Shown piece by piece: positions 24,582 to 33,185 of a stretch of DNA of 64,000 nucleotides. The first letter of the stretch is position 1, and each line of letters starts with the position of its first letter. A model generated the notes under the pieces. It saw only the letters and a list, made by a program, of their open reading frames with translations. It had not been told where the DNA came from and made no database searches. The position numbers were made by a program, and so were the translations under genes. The stretch spans positions 50,996 through 114,995 of the forward strand of contig NZ_JODL01000020.1 in assembly GCF_000718985.1 (NCBI RefSeq), given 5' to 3'. Source of the DNA: Streptomyces megasporus (GTDB lineage: Bacteria; Actinomycetota; Actinomycetes; Streptomycetales; Streptomycetaceae).

Positions 24582-24677
24582 GGCACGCCACGTTACGCGC
24601 CGCCCGGGCGAGGTCAAAGACCTCGAGGGCAACCGTCGGCGGTCCACACCTGTGGCGGCTCCGGCGCGTCGGCCCGG

Positions 24678-25412
24678 TCAGCCGGCGCGGCCGACCACCA
24701 GCCAGTTCGCCGGGAGGTCCAGCCGCGAGCCGTCCGGTTCGAACTCCGTCGTGGACAGCGGGAGGGAGCCGGCGGCGAGCACCCGCAGCCCGGCCTCGTC
24801 GAACGGGTCGGCCAGCTCCGGCAGCCCGCCCTCGGGGCCGTGTTCGCCGGAGAGGTGGGACAGGTCCGACAGGCCCGGCGCGTCCAGCGGGCCGGGCAGC
24901 TCGGTGGGGTCGGCGGCCTCGGCGCCCCGGGCCAGGGCGGCCCGCGCCGTGGGGGCGGCCTCCACCACGAAGGCGCGTCCGCGCTCGCCGACGAGGGCGG
25001 CGACGGACTCCGCGACGCGCGGGCGGTGGTCGGGCTCGCTGCGCTGGAGGACGCCGCGCAGGTAGACGTTGGCGTCCCCCAACTCCTCGTGGAGGCGTCG
25101 CATGGCGTCGGGGTCGGCGGCGTCGAGCCGGCGGAAGTCGGGGGCGGAGCGGTGCCCCGCGCCCTCGCCGACCACGGTCCGGGCCCGTTCCAGGGCCTCG
25201 GCGGACCGGTCGATGCCGACGCACGGGTGGAAGCGGCCGGCGAGGAAGGCCGTCTGGGCGCCGTTGCCGCAGTCGGCGTCGACCAGCGGCAGGTCGGGGT
25301 CGAAGTACTTCTCGAAGATCGGCAGGTGGACGGCGGCCGTGATCGCGGGATCGCTGCTCCAGTTGCCGTCCCAGGTGTCGCCTGCTCGGCCGTCTCGGGA
25401 CGTGGCGTTCAC
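24678..25412 (-). CDS. Class I SAM-dependent methyltransferase
   Basis: A 244-residue methyltransferase of the thiopurine-S-methyltransferase-like kind seen in Streptomyces. Core motif I is LPLVDADCGNGAQTAFLA and motif II VGIDRSAEALERARTVV, then RRLDAADPDAMRRLHEEL and NVYLRGVLQRSEPDHRP. WDGNWSSDPAITAAVHLPIF opens the N-terminus. The small-molecule substrate is unknown. GTG at 25410-25412 has GGAGGGAGC upstream. It is divergent from the radical SAM gene and shares a 280-base region with it, in which GTTCTATTCTTGG near 25660 is a possible plus-strand promoter element. Confidence 0.85.
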   Translation of the reverse strand: MNATSRDGRAGDTWDGNWSSDPAITAAVHLPIFEKYFDPDLPLVDADCGNGAQTAFLAGRFHPCVGIDRSAEALERARTVVGEGAGHRSAPDFRRLDAADPDAMRRLHEELGDANVYLRGVLQRSEPDHRPRVAESVAALVGERGRAFVVEAAPTARAALARGAEAADPTELPGPLDAPGLSDLSHLSGEHGPEGGLPELADPFDEAGLRVLAAGSLPLSTTEFEPDGSRLDLPANWLVVGRAG

Positions 25413-25692
25413 GGGTCTGCTCCCTCCACCGTCGTGGGGCCGTGCCTCGGCCGCCGGGACAGCCCTCGTACCCCGTTCGGCGTGGATCGTGCCTCCTCGT
25501 TCCCGAGCGCGTCGCCCCGACCGGAGCGAGCACGGAGCGAGTGCGGAGCCACCCGTTCCGGTGGGGCGCTCCGCGGGTGTGGGGGGTGACGACTCCTCAC
25601 CGGGCGGACGGTCGGAGCCGGCGCGCTCCTCGAATCCCGCACCCCCAGACGGGAACAGATGTTCTATTCTTGGGGCGGAGCGAGGAGGCCGC

Positions 25693-26733
25693 ATGCGCTG
25701 GGACAACCTGGGCCACGGCGGACCGGAGGCGAGCGGCACCACGGCCGCCCTCTTCGGCGCCGACGTGGTGACCCGCACGTTCGACACCCCCGAGTTCAGG
25801 GGCATCACCTTCCACGAGGTACGGGCACGTTCGATCATCAACCGGGTGCCCGGCGCCTCCCGGATGCCGTTCGAATGGACCGTCAACCCCTACCGCGGCT
25901 GCTCACACGCCTGTGTGTACTGCTTCGCCCGCCGCAGCCACGCCTACCTGGACCTGGACACCGGCATCGGTTTCGACACCCAGATCGTGGTGAAGACCAA
26001 CGCCGACCGGCTGCTGCGCCGCGAACTGGCCTCGCCCCACTGGACCGGCCGGCACATCGCGATGGGCACCAACGTCGACTGCTACCAGCGCGCCGAGGGC
26101 CGCTACCGGCTGATGCCCGGCATCCTGGCGGCCCTGCGCGACTTCGCCAACCCCTTCTCCATCCTCACCAAGGGCACGCTGATCCTGCGCGACCTGGACC
26201 TGATCCGCTCGGCCCGCGCCGTGGCGGAGGTGGGCATATCGGTGTCGGTGGCCTTCCTGGACGAGGAGCTGTGGCGCGCGGTGGAGTCGGGCGCCCCCGC
26301 CCCCGAGCGACGGCTGGACGTGGTGCGGACCCTCACCGAGCACGGCATCGGCTGCGGGGTGCTGATGGCGCCGGTGATCCCGTTCCTCTCCGACGGCCCC
26401 GACCAACTCCGCGCGACCGTCCGGGCGATCGCGGCGGCCGGCGCCACCTCCGTCACCCCTCTCGCCCTGCACCTGCGGCCGGGCGCCCGCGAGTGGTTCA
26501 TGGCCTGGCTGGACCGCCACCATCCCGGTCTGGTGCGCCACTACGAGGCGCTGTACGCCGACGGCGCCTACGCGCCGAAGTGGTACCAGCGCCGCATCAC
26601 CCGACAGGTGCACGAGTTGGCGGCGGAGTACGGCATCGGCCCGTCCCGGCCGGGCGCGCACCGCGCCGTCCCCGAGTCCGAACGCCGCGCCTCCGAGCCC
26701 GGGGCGGGCCCGACCCAGTTGACGCTGCTCTGA
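25693..26733 (+). CDS. Rv2578c family radical SAM protein
   Basis: A 346-residue radical SAM enzyme. The cluster motif is GCSHACVYCFARRSHAYLD (CxxxCxxC), placed after FEWTVNPYRG, with FDTQIVVKTNADRLLRREL and HIAMGTNVDCYQRAEGRYRL following. This pattern is the SPL-like / Rv2578c subgroup. The C-terminus has PKWYQRRITRQVHELAAEYG. The reaction is unknown; DNA-photoproduct repair is a loose relation only. GAGGAGG before the ATG at 25693 supports the start. Confidence 0.92.
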   Translation: MRWDNLGHGGPEASGTTAALFGADVVTRTFDTPEFRGITFHEVRARSIINRVPGASRMPFEWTVNPYRGCSHACVYCFARRSHAYLDLDTGIGFDTQIVVKTNADRLLRRELASPHWTGRHIAMGTNVDCYQRAEGRYRLMPGILAALRDFANPFSILTKGTLILRDLDLIRSARAVAEVGISVSVAFLDEELWRAVESGAPAPERRLDVVRTLTEHGIGCGVLMAPVIPFLSDGPDQLRATVRAIAAAGATSVTPLALHLRPGAREWFMAWLDRHHPGLVRHYEALYADGAYAPKWYQRRITRQVHELAAEYGIGPSRPGAHRAVPESERRASEPGAGPTQLTLL

Positions 26734-27153
26734 CGACTCCTCCGCTGCCGCGCCGACGCCCTCGGGGCGTCCCGGCGGCGGGCGGCGTCCGTCAGGCCCT
26801 CAACTCCCGTGTCACACCTCGCGGTTCGCGCGCCGGCGGGTCCCGTCCTCTCCCGTCCGTTCCGGTCGCCCTCCCGTACGCCGGCCGCGTTCCGTCCTTC
26901 CGGTGACACTCCGACACCTCCCTCGCACGGGTGCGGCCATTGGCACGAGTGGACCGGTGACAACCCTCCCCCTGCGTTAGAGTAAGCGTGCTCGCCGACA
27001 TGGTCGGCCTGCTTCCATCGCCACCTCCGGGGTCACCGCTCCGTCGTCGTCCGGCGCCTCGGGGGTGGCACACCCCCCAACACCTCCGCGAACCCCTGAA
27101 GACCATCCGGGAACCGTCGAACGGCGGGGACCGTCGGGAGAAAGGCGCGCACG
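26734..27153. other. Intergenic region with possible promoter and long leader
   Basis: A 420-base gap between the radical SAM gene and the small gene at 27154. A short hairpin (GACGCCC with GGGCGTC, 26755-26771) could be a weak terminator. Further on, GTGACA near 26957 and TAGAGT at 26978-26983 resemble a promoter with 15-base spacing. If used, the next gene has a leader of about 160 bases that includes a C-rich and G-rich tract near 27060-27080. Confidence 0.45.
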
Positions 27154-27393
27154 ATGGCCGTCTTCAAACTGCAGCTCAAGGATGGCCGGGAGAGGCTGGT
27201 CGAGGCCGGGCGGGCCGGGCGCACCGCCGACGGCCAGATCGTCATCGAGGACACCGACTCGCTGGGCGTCTGGGACTGCCTGGAGGAGTATCCGGCCGAG
27301 GACGTCAAGGCCGTCTGGCGGCGCGGGCCCGCCGAGAGCGGCATCTACACCTGGATTCCGCAGCCCGTCGAGGGCCGCTGGTGGAGCTACTGA
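27154..27393 (+). CDS. Conserved hypothetical small protein
   Basis: A 79-residue acidic, tryptophan-rich protein: MAVFKLQLKDGRERLVEAGR, VIEDTDSLGVWDCLEEYPAE, and IPQPVEGRWWSY at the end. It has no transmembrane segment and looks like a small beta-rich domain. The family is recurrent in actinobacteria but I do not know its function. GGGAGAAAGG upstream gives a fair ribosome site. A long leader may regulate it. It converges with the MerR remnant; their ends are six bases apart. Confidence 0.75.
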   Translation: MAVFKLQLKDGRERLVEAGRAGRTADGQIVIEDTDSLGVWDCLEEYPAEDVKAVWRRGPAESGIYTWIPQPVEGRWWSY

Positions 27394-27398
27394 CGGGC

Positions 27399-27680
27399 CG
27401 CTCCCGCAGGCGGTCGCGCTCGACGCCGGTCGGCGGCTCGTCGGAGGGGAGCCGGTCGGTGATCCCGAGCAGGTCCCGCATCTCCTCCAGGGCGAAGCCC
27501 GGCGGCTTCATCCGGCGGACGACCGTCAGGCGGTCGACGTCCGAGTCGGTGTAGCGCCGGAAGCCCCCCTTTGCCGCGGGCGGAGGGGACGACCAGGCCG
27601 ACTTCCTCGTGGTGCCGGATGGTGCGCGGCGACAGGCCCGTTCGCTCGGCCACCTCGCCGATCCGGATCCGCCGGCTCAT
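27399..27680 (-). pseudogene. MerR family regulator, frameshifted and shortened
   Basis: From ATG 27678-27680 the frame gives MSRRIRIGEVAERTGLSPR, then TIRHHEEVGLVVPSARGKGG, a MerR helix-turn-helix with its wing. In a run of six C bases (27564-27569 on the plus strand) the frame is lost by one base. The next frame continues FRRYTDSDVDRLTVVRRMKP and GFALEEMRDLLGITDRL, as in intact MerR proteins. The recognisable region ends near GVERDRLRER, short of the effector part, and collides with the 3' end of the neighbouring small gene. The homopolymer could be a sequencing error, but the truncated C-terminus argues for a remnant. Confidence 0.7.
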
Positions 27681-27919
27681 CGCCGCGCTCGTTCCCTCGC
27701 CATGTGCCCTCGTCCTCCGAAACGACGCACGGAGACCGTGCGCGGTGTGGATCACCGGATCTCGGGCGCCGTTCACCCGCGACTCACAGCTTGTCGGCCC
27801 CACTCATCCCTGACGTCGGGGCGGAGTCGCCACCTGTGCCGGCGGAGCGCCGTCCCGCGGATCTTCCGGGCCATGATGCCCGACCGACGGCGTCCGCCGG
27901 CCGCCGGGTCACTCCGTGG

Positions 27920-28747
27920 TCAGCGGCCCGTGTCGGGCAGCGGGTTGACGGCGGTGGCCTTGAAGAAGGCGTAGTGGAAGGTGCCCCCGTCCTCCACCGT
28001 CCGGTACAGGTCGGCGATGCCCCGCCGCCAGTCGTCCTCGGTGGTCAGGCCCATGGCCAGGGCGTCGTCCCCGAGGCTTTCGAAGACGGGGATGAAGGTG
28101 CGGCGGGTGAAGCCGTCGACCATCCCCGGCAGGGTGCGGTCGGCGTAGACCGTCCGGGGGCGCACCGCGATGTCGCCGTACCCGGCGCGGGCCAGCAGCG
28201 GCTGGAGTCTGCGGCCGATCAGCGCGTCGCCGCCCGCCGCGGCCTGGAGCCGGACCTGGCAGTCGATCACCGCGCGGGCGTGGCGGCTGTCGGGGTGGAA
28301 GACCGCCGTTCCGTGGTCTCCCTCGATCACCGTGACGGTGCCGCCCGGCCGCAGCAGACGGCGCAGCGCGCACAGCGCCCGCTCCGGATCGGGCAGGTGC
28401 TCCAGCACGAAGCAGACGAAGAGGTGGTCGAAGGAGCCTTCCGGGAACGGCAGGTCGTACAGGTCGGCGCGGTGCCACTCCACCGCCGCGCCGGGGTGCT
28501 CGGCCGTCACCCTCGCCCGGGCCCGCTCCAGGGAGTCGCCGTCGACCTCGACCGCGGTGACGCGCGCGCCGGGGCTGTTCGCGACCAGGTGCACCGTCTG
28601 GGCGCCGACCCCACAGCCGACCTCCAGCACCCGACTGCCGGCGGGGTAGGCGGTGCCCTCGTGCAACAGGGCCGCCAGGGTGTCCGCCTGGTCGCGCAGT
28701 CGGCCGGTCTCCTGCTCCGAGTACCCGTGCACGTATTCGACCGTCAT
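27920..28747 (-). CDS. Class I SAM-dependent methyltransferase
   Basis: A 275-residue UbiE-like methyltransferase. It starts MTVEYVHGYSEQETGRLRDQ, then SRVLEVGCGVGAQTVHLVAN (motif I), VTAVEVDGDSLERARARV (motif II), SFDHLFVCFVLEHLPDPERA and LLRPGGTVTVIEGDHGTAV, with HGYSEQETGRL characteristic of a family seen in bacteria and archaea. The substrate is unknown. AGGAACG precedes the ATG at 28745-28747. The gene is divergent from the MocR regulator with only 56 bases between starts, so the regulator may control it. Confidence 0.9.
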   Translation of the reverse strand: MTVEYVHGYSEQETGRLRDQADTLAALLHEGTAYPAGSRVLEVGCGVGAQTVHLVANSPGARVTAVEVDGDSLERARARVTAEHPGAAVEWHRADLYDLPFPEGSFDHLFVCFVLEHLPDPERALCALRRLLRPGGTVTVIEGDHGTAVFHPDSRHARAVIDCQVRLQAAAGGDALIGRRLQPLLARAGYGDIAVRPRTVYADRTLPGMVDGFTRRTFIPVFESLGDDALAMGLTTEDDWRRGIADLYRTVEDGGTFHYAFFKATAVNPLPDTGR

Positions 28748-28803
28748 CGTTCCTCGCTTCCTCGTTCCTGTCCTCTCGTCAACCCTGGCCGCACAATGGT
28801 CCG

Positions 28804-30330
28804 GTGGACAGTGCCAATGAGGGCTCCATCGACAGGTCCAAAGCGGTGCGGGGGAGAGCTCCGCGGGACGGGGCCGCCGGGGCCGACTTCCTCCAGTTGG
28901 ACGCACGTCGGGCACCGCCCGGCGGGCTGGCCGACTGGCTGGCCCGGCAGTTGCGGCTGGCGATCGCCGACGGTCGCCTGCCGGTGGGCAGCCGCCTGCC
29001 CGCCACCCGGACCCTGGCGGCGGAGCTGCGCGTGTCCCGGGGCGTGGTCACCGACGCCTACCGGCGGTTGGGCGAGGACGGACACGTCGCCGGCCGCGGG
29101 CGGGCCGGGACGGTCGTCGTCGCCGCCCCCGCCCGGACCCCCGCTCCGCCGCGGCCCGCCGGGCCCCCGTCGCCGGAGGAGGTCTTCGCGGGCGCGCCCG
29201 GCCCGGACGTCTTCGACCGGCTGCGGGCGGTGCCGGCGCGGCTCGACCTGACCCCCGGCACGCCGGACCTGGCCGCCTTCCCCCGGGCGGCCTGGCAGCG
29301 CGCCGAGCGCCGGGTCCTGGACGGGCTGGTCTCCGCCGACCTGGGGTACGGAGATCCCCGCGGGGCGCCCGTGCTCCGGTCGGCCGTCGCGGCCTGGCTG
29401 GCCCGCAACCGCGGGGTCCGGGTGACGCCCGACGAGGTGCTGATCGTCTCCGGCACCGCCCAGGCGCTCACCCTGTTCGCGCAGGTGCTGCGCGACGAAG
29501 GGGTGCGCGAGACGGCGGTGGAGGACCCCGGATCGCTCGGCGCCCGGATGCACCTGAACGCCCGCGGGCTCGCCACCCCGCCCGTCCCCGTCGACGAGGA
29601 CGGCGTCCGCGTGGACGCGCTGCGCGCCTCGGGCGCCCCGACCGTCCTGCTCACCCCGGCCCACCAGTTCCCCACCGGTGTGGTGCTCGGCGGGGATCGG
29701 CGCCGCGCGCTGATGCGGTGGGCCGCGGAGGGCGGGCTGGTCCTGGAGGACGACTACGACGCCGAGCACCGCTACGACCGGCCCCCGGTCCCCGCTCTGC
29801 GGTCGATGCTCCCGGACCACGTCGTCCACTTCGGCAGCGTCTCCAAGCTGTTGGCGCCCGCCCTGCGGGTGGGGTGGGTGCTGGCCCCGCCGAGGTACCG
29901 GAACGCCTTGGCGGACGCCAAGCGGTACGCCGACCTGGGCAACGCCGTCCTGCCGCAGCTCACTTTGGCGCGACTGATGGAGTCGGGCGAGTTGGAACGT
30001 CATCTGCGCCTGCTGCGCGGGCGTCACCGGCGGCGCCGGGACGCCATGGTCGCGGCGGTCCGGGCCCACCTGCCGGGCGCGGTCGTCCACGGCGCCGCGG
30101 CGGGCCTGCACCTGACGGTCGTCCTCGACTCCTCCTCTTCCGGTTCGGCGTTCGACGACACCGAGTTCGCGGCGGCCGCCCTCGCCCGGGGCGTGAAGAC
30201 GCAGCCGCTGTCCTGGCACGCCCAGCGACCGTCCCGGCCGGGGCTGGTGCTGGGCTACGCGGCCCGGACGGCGGGCGAGATCGACGAGGCGGTGGCCGTC
30301 CTGGGGGCCGTGGCGCGCGAACTCCGTTGA
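28804..30330 (+). CDS. MocR-type regulator (GntR HTH fused to aminotransferase fold)
   Basis: A 508-residue two-domain regulator. Residues 40-105 form a GntR winged helix (WLARQLRLAIADGRLPVGSR, TRTLAAELRVSRGVVTDAYR, RLGEDGHVAGRG). A proline-rich linker leads to a fold-type I aminotransferase domain with DLGYGDPRGAPVLRSAVAAW, LEDDYDAEHRYDRPP and GSVSKLLAPALRVGW, where K348 binds PLP. MocR proteins sense PLP plus an amine, as in GabR and PdxR. The GTG start at 28804 lies 56 bases from the divergent methyltransferase start. It is probably autoregulated. Confidence 0.92.
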   Translation: MDSANEGSIDRSKAVRGRAPRDGAAGADFLQLDARRAPPGGLADWLARQLRLAIADGRLPVGSRLPATRTLAAELRVSRGVVTDAYRRLGEDGHVAGRGRAGTVVVAAPARTPAPPRPAGPPSPEEVFAGAPGPDVFDRLRAVPARLDLTPGTPDLAAFPRAAWQRAERRVLDGLVSADLGYGDPRGAPVLRSAVAAWLARNRGVRVTPDEVLIVSGTAQALTLFAQVLRDEGVRETAVEDPGSLGARMHLNARGLATPPVPVDEDGVRVDALRASGAPTVLLTPAHQFPTGVVLGGDRRRALMRWAAEGGLVLEDDYDAEHRYDRPPVPALRSMLPDHVVHFGSVSKLLAPALRVGWVLAPPRYRNALADAKRYADLGNAVLPQLTLARLMESGELERHLRLLRGRHRRRRDAMVAAVRAHLPGAVVHGAAAGLHLTVVLDSSSSGSAFDDTEFAAAALARGVKTQPLSWHAQRPSRPGLVLGYAARTAGEIDEAVAVLGAVARELR

Positions 30331-30343
30331 GGGGCGGGCCGGT

Positions 30344-30931
30344 TCACAGCCGGCGCAGCGCCTCCTCGGCCGCGGCGCGCAGCTCCGGGTGCTCCCGCGC
30401 GGCGCGGAGCACCGGCCGGGCCCGTGCGTCGCCGAGCGTGCCGAGCCCCTCCACGCAGGCGCGGGCCACCGGCCGGTGGTGGGCGGGGCCGGCCAACAGC
30501 CGGTCCAGGACGCGGATCAGCGTCGGCGCGGAGACGGGCGCGCGCAGGGCGGCCAGCAGCCTCACGGGGTGGAGGGCGTAGGCGGTGCGCGGTTCGTTGT
30601 CGGCGAGCGCCGCCGCGGCACGGGCGGTGCGCGGGTCGTCCAGGAGGAGCAGGGCGCGGGCGGCGGCGGCACAGCGGGCCGGGTCGCGGTGGTTGAGCAG
30701 GAAGACCAGCGTCTCGAAGGCCCGGCGGTCGCCGGCCCGGCCCAGAGCGCAGGCGGCCAGCTCACGGACCCACAACGGGCGCGCGGGGGCGGTGAGTTCG
30801 GCGGCGAGCGCGTCGCGGGCGGCGGGGGTGTCCTGTCGGGCGAGGGCGAGGAGCCGTTCGAACGGGGCCGGTTCCGCCTCGGCCCGCAACCGCGTCACCT
30901 GCTCGTCGTCCACCGCGTCCGCTCCGCCCAC
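30344..30931 (-). CDS. HEAT-repeat protein
   Basis: A 195-residue all-helical protein with repeated Ala/Leu/Arg helix pairs: PLWVRELAACALGRAGDRRA, then FETLVFLLNHRDPARCAAA, RALLLLDDPRTARAAAALAD and RACVEGLGTLGDARARPVLR. This is the alternating pattern of HEAT/PBS-lyase-type repeats, which mediate protein binding. The function is unknown. GTG at 30929-30931 has GGGGAGGGAGC upstream and is favoured over the earlier ATG at 31003. It converges with the MocR gene. It is divergent from the hydroxyacyl-CoA dehydrogenase gene. Confidence 0.75.
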   Translation of the reverse strand: MGGADAVDDEQVTRLRAEAEPAPFERLLALARQDTPAARDALAAELTAPARPLWVRELAACALGRAGDRRAFETLVFLLNHRDPARCAAAARALLLLDDPRTARAAAALADNEPRTAYALHPVRLLAALRAPVSAPTLIRVLDRLLAGPAHHRPVARACVEGLGTLGDARARPVLRAAREHPELRAAAEEALRRL

Positions 30932-31015
30932 CGTCCGCTCCCTCCCCGGCGTCCCGCGCCGCGCTCCCCCTCGCGGTCCTTCCCTGTGGCTCTTGCCACA
31001 CATCCGGAAGCGGTC

Positions 31016-31044
31016 TACCCACTGGCGTTCCGGTTACCCACTGG
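31016..31044. promoter_or_regulatory. Direct repeat TACCCACTGG x2
   Basis: Two identical ten-base copies with starts 19 bases apart, the second followed by TTAGCC. Placement upstream of a hydroxyacyl-CoA dehydrogenase suggests an operator; the binding protein is unknown. Confidence 0.45.
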
Positions 31045-31120
31045 TTAGCCTGCTCATCGGAGCGGTACCCCCGCTCAGTCGGATGGTCTGGTGACGCGGC
31101 CGTCCGACGCGCAGTCGGTT

Positions 31121-31129
31121 TGGCACGCA
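31121..31129 (+). promoter_or_regulatory. TGGCACGCA motif shared with the ccr promoter
   Basis: TGGCACGCA matches the core of both repeats before ccr (34171 and 34193). Here the second arm is not GTGCCA, so it would be a half site for the putative regulator. Confidence 0.35.
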
Positions 31130-31293
31130 CGTACGCGAGTCGGGCACGGCCCAGGGACAGGGCCGCTCCGCTCGATCCCCCGGCGTACGGCGCGGGTTCG
31201 GCGCGGTCGCGCGCACCCGAGTTCCCCTCCTCGCCTTCTCTCCTCTCTCCCTTTTCCAGTCGTCACCGTCTCTTCCTCCCCTGGAGTCCCGTG

Positions 31294-33078
31294 ATGGACC
31301 GTCCCACCCTCACCACCGTCGCCGTGATCGGCCTCGGCACCATGGGCACCGGCATCTCCGAGGTCCTGGTCCGCGCCGGCCGCGAGGTCATCGGCATCGA
31401 CACCGACGAGAACGCCGCCCGCCAAGCCGTCGCCGCCCTGGAGGCGTCCACCGCGCGCGCCGTCGAGCGCGGGCGGCTCACCGATCGGGAGCGGCGGGAC
31501 GCCCTCGCCCGCTTCCGCACCTTCGGCGACCTCCAGGCCGCCGCCGACGCCGACCTGGTCATCGAGGTCGTGCCGGAGGAGTACGAGCTCAAGCAGCGGG
31601 TGATCACCGCGCTGGACGGCGTCGTCAAGCCGTCCACCGTCATCGCCACCGGCACCAACGCGCTCTCGGTCACCCGGCTCGCCGCCGACTCCGCGCACCC
31701 CGAGCGCGTGTTGGGGATGCACTTCTTCAACCCGGCGCCGGCGATGAGGCTGGTGGAGATCGTCTCCAGCGTGCTGACCTCGCCCGAGGCGGTCACCGCG
31801 GTCACCGATCTCGCCCACGACCTGGGCAAGGAGCCCATCGCGGTCGGCGACCGGCCCGGTTTCGTCGCCGACGGGCTGCTGTTCGGCTACCTCAACCAGG
31901 CCGCCGCGATGTACGAGTCGCGGTACGCCACGCGCGAGGACATCGACGCCGCGATGCGGCTGGGCTGTGGTCTGCCCATGGGGCCGCTCGCCCTGCTGGA
32001 CCTGATCGGCATCGACACCGCCCGCACCGTGTTGGAGGCGATGTACGCCGAGTCCCACGACCGGCTGCACGCGCCCGCGCCGATCCTCGGGCAGCTCACC
32101 GCCGCCGGTCTGACGGGCCGTAAGGCCGGGCGCGGCTTCTACACCTACCAGGCGCCGGGATCGGCGACCGTCGTGCCGGACGAGTCGACGCCCCGCGCGG
32201 GCGAGTCGGCCGGCACACCGCGCGAGGTGCGCTCCGTCGGCGTGGCGGGGTCGGGCACCATGGCGAGCGGCATCGCCGAGGTGTTCGCCAAGGCGGGCTA
32301 CGACGTGGTGCTGGTCGCCCGCTCCGAGGAGAAGGCGGAGAAGGCCCGGGCCCGTATCGCCTCCTCGCTGGAGCGCTCGGTGGCCAAGGGCCGGATGACG
32401 GCCGAGGCACGCGACGAGACCCTGGCCCGGATCACCCCGGCCGGTTCGCCGGCGGCGCTGGCGGACGTCGATCTGGCGGTCGAGGCGGTGGCCGAGGACC
32501 TGGAGGTCAAGAAGGGCCTGTTCGCCACGTTGGACGAGGTGTGCAAGCCGGGCGCCGTGCTGGCCACCACCACCTCCTCGCTGCCCGTGATCGCCTGCGC
32601 CCGCGCCACCTCGCGCCCGCGGGACGTGATCGGCATGCACTTCTTCAACCCGGCGCCGGCGATGAAGCTGGTCGAGGTCGTCCGCACGGTGCTGACCTCC
32701 GACGACGTCCACGCCACGGTGCGCGAGGTGTGCGCGCGGATCCGCAAGCACCCGGTGGACTGCGGCGACCGGGCGGGCTTCATCGTCAACGCGCTGCTGT
32801 TCCCGTACCTGAACAACGCGATCAAGATGGTGCAGGAGCACTACGCGAGCATGGACGACATCGATGCGGCCATGAAGCTCGGCGGCGGCTACCCGATGGG
32901 CCCGTTCGAGCTGCTCGACGTGGTCGGTCTGGACGTCTCCCTGGCGATCGAGCGGGTGCTGCACCAGGAGTTCCGCGAGCCGGGCCTGGCCCCGGCCCCA
33001 CTGCTGGAGCACCTGGTGGCGGCGGGCTGCCTGGGCCGCAAGACCGGGCGGGGCTTCCGCGAGTACGCGAGGCGGTGA
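31294..33078 (+). CDS. 3-Hydroxyacyl-CoA dehydrogenase, tandem two-unit form
   Basis: A 594-residue protein made of two 3-hydroxyacyl-CoA dehydrogenase units in tandem. Unit 1 starts VAVIGLGTMGTGISEVLVRA (NAD GxGxxG) and unit 2 at about residue 310 with VGVAGSGTMASGIAEVFAKA. Each has its HFFNPAPAM motif with the catalytic histidine (MHFFNPAPAMRLVEIV and MHFFNPAPAMKLVEVV) and a C-terminal helical domain (DLIGIDTARTVLEAM; DVVGLDVSLAIERVL). Probable role: NAD(P)-dependent interconversion of acetoacetyl-CoA and 3-hydroxybutyryl-CoA feeding crotonyl-CoA to Ccr. ATG 31294 follows CTGGAG. It is the first member of the ethylmalonyl-CoA block. Confidence 0.92.
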   Translation: MDRPTLTTVAVIGLGTMGTGISEVLVRAGREVIGIDTDENAARQAVAALEASTARAVERGRLTDRERRDALARFRTFGDLQAAADADLVIEVVPEEYELKQRVITALDGVVKPSTVIATGTNALSVTRLAADSAHPERVLGMHFFNPAPAMRLVEIVSSVLTSPEAVTAVTDLAHDLGKEPIAVGDRPGFVADGLLFGYLNQAAAMYESRYATREDIDAAMRLGCGLPMGPLALLDLIGIDTARTVLEAMYAESHDRLHAPAPILGQLTAAGLTGRKAGRGFYTYQAPGSATVVPDESTPRAGESAGTPREVRSVGVAGSGTMASGIAEVFAKAGYDVVLVARSEEKAEKARARIASSLERSVAKGRMTAEARDETLARITPAGSPAALADVDLAVEAVAEDLEVKKGLFATLDEVCKPGAVLATTTSSLPVIACARATSRPRDVIGMHFFNPAPAMKLVEVVRTVLTSDDVHATVREVCARIRKHPVDCGDRAGFIVNALLFPYLNNAIKMVQEHYASMDDIDAAMKLGGGYPMGPFELLDVVGLDVSLAIERVLHQEFREPGLAPAPLLEHLVAAGCLGRKTGRGFREYARR

Positions 33079-33185
33079 TCCCGGCGGTCCCGGTGTTCCC
33101 ACCCCACTCGGATTCCGGGTGGGGTGGGCTGCTGGAGCCCGGTGGATCGCCCGCGGGGCGCAGGGCGCCGTGTAACGTTCCCCAC

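Larger units (their letters stand above)
30932..31293. other. Regulatory region between divergent genes
   Basis: A 362-base gap ahead of the hydroxyacyl-CoA dehydrogenase gene. It contains the direct repeat TACCCACTGG (31016-31025 and 31035-31044), an inverted repeat GAGCGG-N5-CCGCTC (31060-31076), and TGGCACGCA at 31121-31129, a motif also found twice before ccr. The last 90 bases are C/T-rich. Confidence 0.55.
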
